Of a stretch of 8,275 bases of DNA, positions 5,356 through 8,275 are shown piece after piece. Under the pieces are notes generated by a model, which worked only from the letters and a program-made list of their open reading frames with translations, was not told where the DNA came from and did no database searches. The stretch comes from Aquiflexum sp041751335 (GTDB taxonomy: Bacteria; Bacteroidota; Bacteroidia; Cytophagales; Cyclobacteriaceae), in NCBI RefSeq assembly GCF_041751335.1, contig NZ_JBGSXS010000407.1, positions 1 to 8,275 of the forward strand, in the 5' to 3' direction. Made by a program: the position numbers and the translations under genes. The stretch's first letter is position 1. Every line of letters starts with the position of its first letter.

Positions 5356-7920
5356 TTATTTTTTGGTGGTAATCAATATCACTCCATTTCCCACCCTGCT
5401 TCCATAAAGATGAAATAAACGGTTAGCATCATCACCTTTTAAAACATCAACAGTTTTAATTTGATCTGGATTTATTACATCATCCAATTTTCTACCCAAC
5501 TCTGGGTAGGCTACTCCATCGATTACAAACAAAGGTTCAGAAACCTGATTTTTTTCAGTTTCATACATTTTTATCTTAGAGAATGGGCTTCTGTCCTGGG
5601 CAAGATATCCGACTACCACTATTTCATTTTCCATATTTAAGGTTTGTCCCAATGTATTCTGTCTACCTCCGATTCTAAAAGTAACGGGAAGATTTACAAT
5701 GTAAGAATTTTCTTTTCCGTCCACGGTCCAATTTGGCGCATTTTCGAGCACTCTAAGGACTTCATCATCCAATTCTGGTGAAATGCCCTTGGTAATAGCA
5801 TATGAATTTATTTTACCGTTTCCATCAAGGTTAACTCTTGTAAATACCGTACCGAAAACCCCATTAGTCATTGCATGGGCAGGGTACTTAAGGTTTTTTG
5901 ACATGTGTTGGTTAAAAGCATCTGAAGCTTTGGCATTATCTGTTGAATTTTCAGAACTTTCACCAATTAAAGACTCTGAGACAAATTGGTCACTTGGAAG
6001 CTTAAACCGCACCGGGAGCCTCATTCTGACATTCACTTTCTGCCCACCCTGTTGACCTGGTATCCAATCCGGAGCCTCGGAAATGAGTCTGAGTACTTCC
6101 TCGTCACAACCTGCACCAATTCCTCTGAGAATTTCAGGTTGCTCAATAGTCCCATCTTTGTTCACTACAAATACAACATAAACTGTACCTTCCACACCCA
6201 ACTGTTTGGCTGTTTTGGGATATTGGATATTGGATTTGATCCATTCATTCCAGGCCTGCATTCCTCCTTCATATTCAGGAGCCTTTTCGACCACATCAAA
6301 AACAGTATTTTCTGTGATTTCAAAGTTACTGTTAAAAGCTGGAGTGGGGGAGGGATTGAAAAACCTATGTGAATCCGTGGATGCCATTTCGCTTCCATAA
6401 AATGCAAAGGAAGCAGTCATAACCATTTCCACATTGTTTTCCTTAGATCTGGCTGCGATCCATTTATTTTGAGATTCTTTCCGAACTACTTCTAACAATT
6501 GATTATCCAAACCACCACCGTAACTTTTCTTAATAATAGGGTTTTGTATTTCTCCTTCTTTAGACACCACAAATTCAATTTCAATTACTCCACCTAGTCC
6601 TAAGCTCAATTCCTCTTTGGGAACACTAATCTTTTGTATAATTGATTTGTTCCATTCCTCCATTCCTATGGAAGGTTCAGCAGGTGAATCTACCTGATGC
6701 TTGAGTCGAGCATTAGGATAGGTCTTGGTGATTTTAGAAGTGGATCTCAAATTATTGATCAGACCTCTGACTTTGATATAATCTTCATCTGAACTGATCC
6801 CTGTAAATTCATATTGCAATTCACCAATCTGAGCAGTTAATCTTTCATTTTGTCTAGGGCTGATGAATTCATAATGAAGTGGGTTTTTGATTTTCTTGAC
6901 TTTTATTCCTACTTCAAGGGAGTCCTGTGATATGAGGAGCATTTTTTTGATTTCCTCGATATTTTCTGTGATGCTAAAGGGAAGCAGGTGCTTACCTCTC
7001 TCTGTTTTCATAGATACCAATGCCAAAAGCATCAATGAAAGCGGGACTATCATTGCGGTTTTCAACCAATTGATTTTTTTAGGGTTTTTCATCATCATAA
7101 TTCTTTTAAGGGTTGTAGATCTAATGAAATAATTACCAATAGGAAGATCAATTCCCTTAAATGCCATTTTGACGATCAGTTTTGGATAGTTTTCGCTGTT
7201 TTTGGTTTTTCTGATTACATTATCATCTGCAAGATATTCATGCACATCTATCAATGCGGTTCGCATCAAATGAATGGCTGGGTTGAACCAAAAAAGTAAA
7301 CTCAATATCTGGTAATATATCACATCCCAGGAATGACCCTGTCTGATGTGCTCAATTTCATGTTTGATGATTTGCTCTCTTTCATCAGCCTTTAACTCTT
7401 GGGTATCATCCCAAAATAGTTTATTGAAAAAAGAAAAGATAGGTGTCAATCCAAATGTTGGTATCAAAAAGTAATTGTGTTTGAGATTGAATTTGGTCTG
7501 ATACCACCCTCTTTCCCAAATCATCCGTAATTGAACAAAATTCCAGAAAAGCCTGAAAGACAATAAAAATGTAACTGTCAGATAGAAAAAAATGAGGTAA
7601 TCTTTGATTTCCCATAGGAGAGGCAACTTGGAACTTTGAACTGTGACTTCAGGAAGCCCAAAAGTCGCTACAAAGTTATCGGGCGTTGACTGAATGGCCA
7701 ACGCCCGAAAAAACTCTGTTTGTTCAAGTGATATACCTGGCTTTTCAAAACTTACTGGGATGCTTATCAAAGGAAAAAGCAATGCCAAAATAGGCGCAAG
7801 CAGAATAAACCATCTTGTTGCTATAAAAGCCTTTTCATTTCTAAGGAATATAGAGTAGACTCCGAAGAAAAATAGAAGACAAAATGTGCTTTGCCAGATA
7901 TAATCAATCAAAACAGCCAT
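5356..7920 (-). CDS. M56 (BlaR1/MecR1-like) membrane metallopeptidase with three TonB_C-like domains and a C-terminal TonB-receptor plug-like module
   Basis: A likely inner-membrane signalling protease that cleaves the repressor encoded just upstream, by analogy with BlaR1. 854 residues. N-terminal membrane segments lie near 8-25, 33-55 and 107-130. The cytoplasm-facing M56 domain carries zinc motif HEIEH (187-191) and the downstream glutamate in DVHEYLAD (E228); WFNP follows at 211-214. A further membrane segment lies at 286-304. The rest should be periplasmic: an unrecognised linker (about 305-415), TonB_C-like domain 1 (about 420-507, degenerate), domain 2 (545-641, best match, YPKTAKQLGVEGTVYVVFVV) and domain 3 (665-751), then a SusC-like end (764-854) with EIVVVGY, PLFVIDGVAYPEL, INPDQIKTVDVLKG and YGSRVGNGVILITTKK. 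There is no penicillin-binding sensor domain. The start lies 3 bases after the repressor stop codon, implying one transcript. Architecture is clear; the signal sensed is unknown. Confidence 0.9.
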   Translation of the reverse strand: MAVLIDYIWQSTFCLLFFFGVYSIFLRNEKAFIATRWFILLAPILALLFPLISIPVSFEKPGISLEQTEFFRALAIQSTPDNFVATFGLPEVTVQSSKLPLLWEIKDYLIFFYLTVTFLLSFRLFWNFVQLRMIWERGWYQTKFNLKHNYFLIPTFGLTPIFSFFNKLFWDDTQELKADEREQIIKHEIEHIRQGHSWDVIYYQILSLLFWFNPAIHLMRTALIDVHEYLADDNVIRKTKNSENYPKLIVKMAFKGIDLPIGNYFIRSTTLKRIMMMKNPKKINWLKTAMIVPLSLMLLALVSMKTERGKHLLPFSITENIEEIKKMLLISQDSLEVGIKVKKIKNPLHYEFISPRQNERLTAQIGELQYEFTGISSDEDYIKVRGLINNLRSTSKITKTYPNARLKHQVDSPAEPSIGMEEWNKSIIQKISVPKEELSLGLGGVIEIEFVVSKEGEIQNPIIKKSYGGGLDNQLLEVVRKESQNKWIAARSKENNVEMVMTASFAFYGSEMASTDSHRFFNPSPTPAFNSNFEITENTVFDVVEKAPEYEGGMQAWNEWIKSNIQYPKTAKQLGVEGTVYVVFVVNKDGTIEQPEILRGIGAGCDEEVLRLISEAPDWIPGQQGGQKVNVRMRLPVRFKLPSDQFVSESLIGESSENSTDNAKASDAFNQHMSKNLKYPAHAMTNGVFGTVFTRVNLDGNGKINSYAITKGISPELDDEVLRVLENAPNWTVDGKENSYIVNLPVTFRIGGRQNTLGQTLNMENEIVVVGYLAQDRSPFSKIKMYETEKNQVSEPLFVIDGVAYPELGRKLDDVINPDQIKTVDVLKGDDANRLFHLYGSRVGNGVILITTKK

Positions 7921-7923
7921 GGG

Positions 7924-8275
7924 CTATTTTTTTACATCTTCTTTTACTTCATCCATAATTTTTTCAAGTTCTTTGATATTCAGATTTTTATCTTTTGCAA
8001 AGAATGAAGCCATTTTGGAGAAAGAACCACTGAAATAACCTGATAAAAGGTTTTTGATGGTGAAGCTACGATATTCGTCCTTGGTGACTATTGGAAAATA
8101 CTCATGAGATTTTCCATAAGCCTTGTGATTGACGAATCCTTTCCTTTCGAGGATACGGACGATCGTGGAAACTGTGTTGTAGGCCGGTTTTGGTTCGGTC
8201 ATTTTTTCTAGGATATCTTTGACAAAGCCTTTCTCGATATCCCATAGAATTTGCATAATCTGCTCTTCTGCTCGG
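7924..8275 (-). CDS. BlaI/MecI/CopY-family transcriptional repressor, N-terminus cut by window edge
   Basis: A winged-helix repressor that as a dimer should bind the promoter of this operon and be released by proteolysis. 116 residues are visible, opening in frame with RAEEQIMQILWDIEKGFVKDI; family members usually begin a few residues earlier, so the true start is just outside the window and the internal ATG at 8256 is not it. Seen: recognition helix YNTVSTIVRILERKG, wing FVNHKAYGKSHEYFPIVTKDEY, and a C-terminal helical dimerisation region ending in EKIMDEVKEDVKK. In staphylococcal BlaI the protease cuts an Asn-Phe bond; by eye the aligned place here reads ASFFAKDKNLN, a Ser-Phe. The gene is followed after 3 bases by the M56 peptidase, the usual repressor-protease pairing. 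The operator lies beyond the window. Confidence 0.92.
   Translation of the reverse strand, partial: RAEEQIMQILWDIEKGFVKDILEKMTEPKPAYNTVSTIVRILERKGFVNHKAYGKSHEYFPIVTKDEYRSFTIKNLLSGYFSGSFSKMASFFAKDKNLNIKELEKIMDEVKEDVKK

Noticed and set aside
5986..6372. Plus-strand frame of 128 residues opposite the M56 gene.
   Set aside because: Antisense to a continuous domain-rich protein, with no recognisable domain; a shadow frame.
5356..7920. Calling the peptidase a true BlaR1 beta-lactam sensor.
   Set aside because: The C-terminal half holds TonB_C-like and plug-like domains and no penicillin-binding serine motifs (SxxK, KTG) in a suitable domain.

Overview
The window looks like a chromosomal segment of a Bacteroidota bacterium, most likely in the Cytophagales and close to Cyclobacteriaceae such as Algoriphagus. 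The evidence is an AT-rich sequence, little Shine-Dalgarno signal before starts, one good match to the Bacteroidota promoter pattern (TTTG, about 19 bases, TAnnTTTG), a topoisomerase I whose tail is made of GxFGPY repeats instead of zinc fingers, and an M56 peptidase fused to TonB C-terminal domains and a SusC-like plug. The genus is an inference from these family traits; no marker gene fixes it.

Layout: (1) 1-633, minus strand: a SIRT5/CobB-type sirtuin, cut by the left edge. (2) 744-3065, minus strand: complete topA, with its own intrinsic terminator at 708-738 separating it from the sirtuin gene. (3) 3066-3220: divergent promoter region. (4) 3221-3706, plus strand: a SixA-type histidine phosphatase. 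(5) 3893-4957, plus strand: an agmatinase-family ureohydrolase behind a well-formed promoter that is bracketed by three copies of AGGAATTTT. (6) 4958-5355: a 398-base stretch without a gene, between convergent genes. It holds a long imperfect inverted repeat whose arms carry tandem CGGAAG/CCGAAG heptamers, followed by a strong bidirectional terminator. (7) 5356-7920, minus strand: an 854-residue M56 (BlaR1-like) membrane metallopeptidase. (8) 7924-8275, minus strand: a BlaI/MecI-family repressor, cut by the right edge just short of its start and separated from the peptidase gene by three bases.

Genes 1-5 are housekeeping or metabolic and show no obvious shared pathway. Genes 7-8 form a two-gene repressor/protease signalling operon of the BlaI-BlaR1 kind. 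Here the usual penicillin-binding sensor is replaced by three TonB_C-like domains and a receptor-plug-like module ending in NGVILITTKK, where a SusC protein would enter its barrel. This unit is the most interesting part of the window. The repeat-rich gap at 4958-5355 is second.
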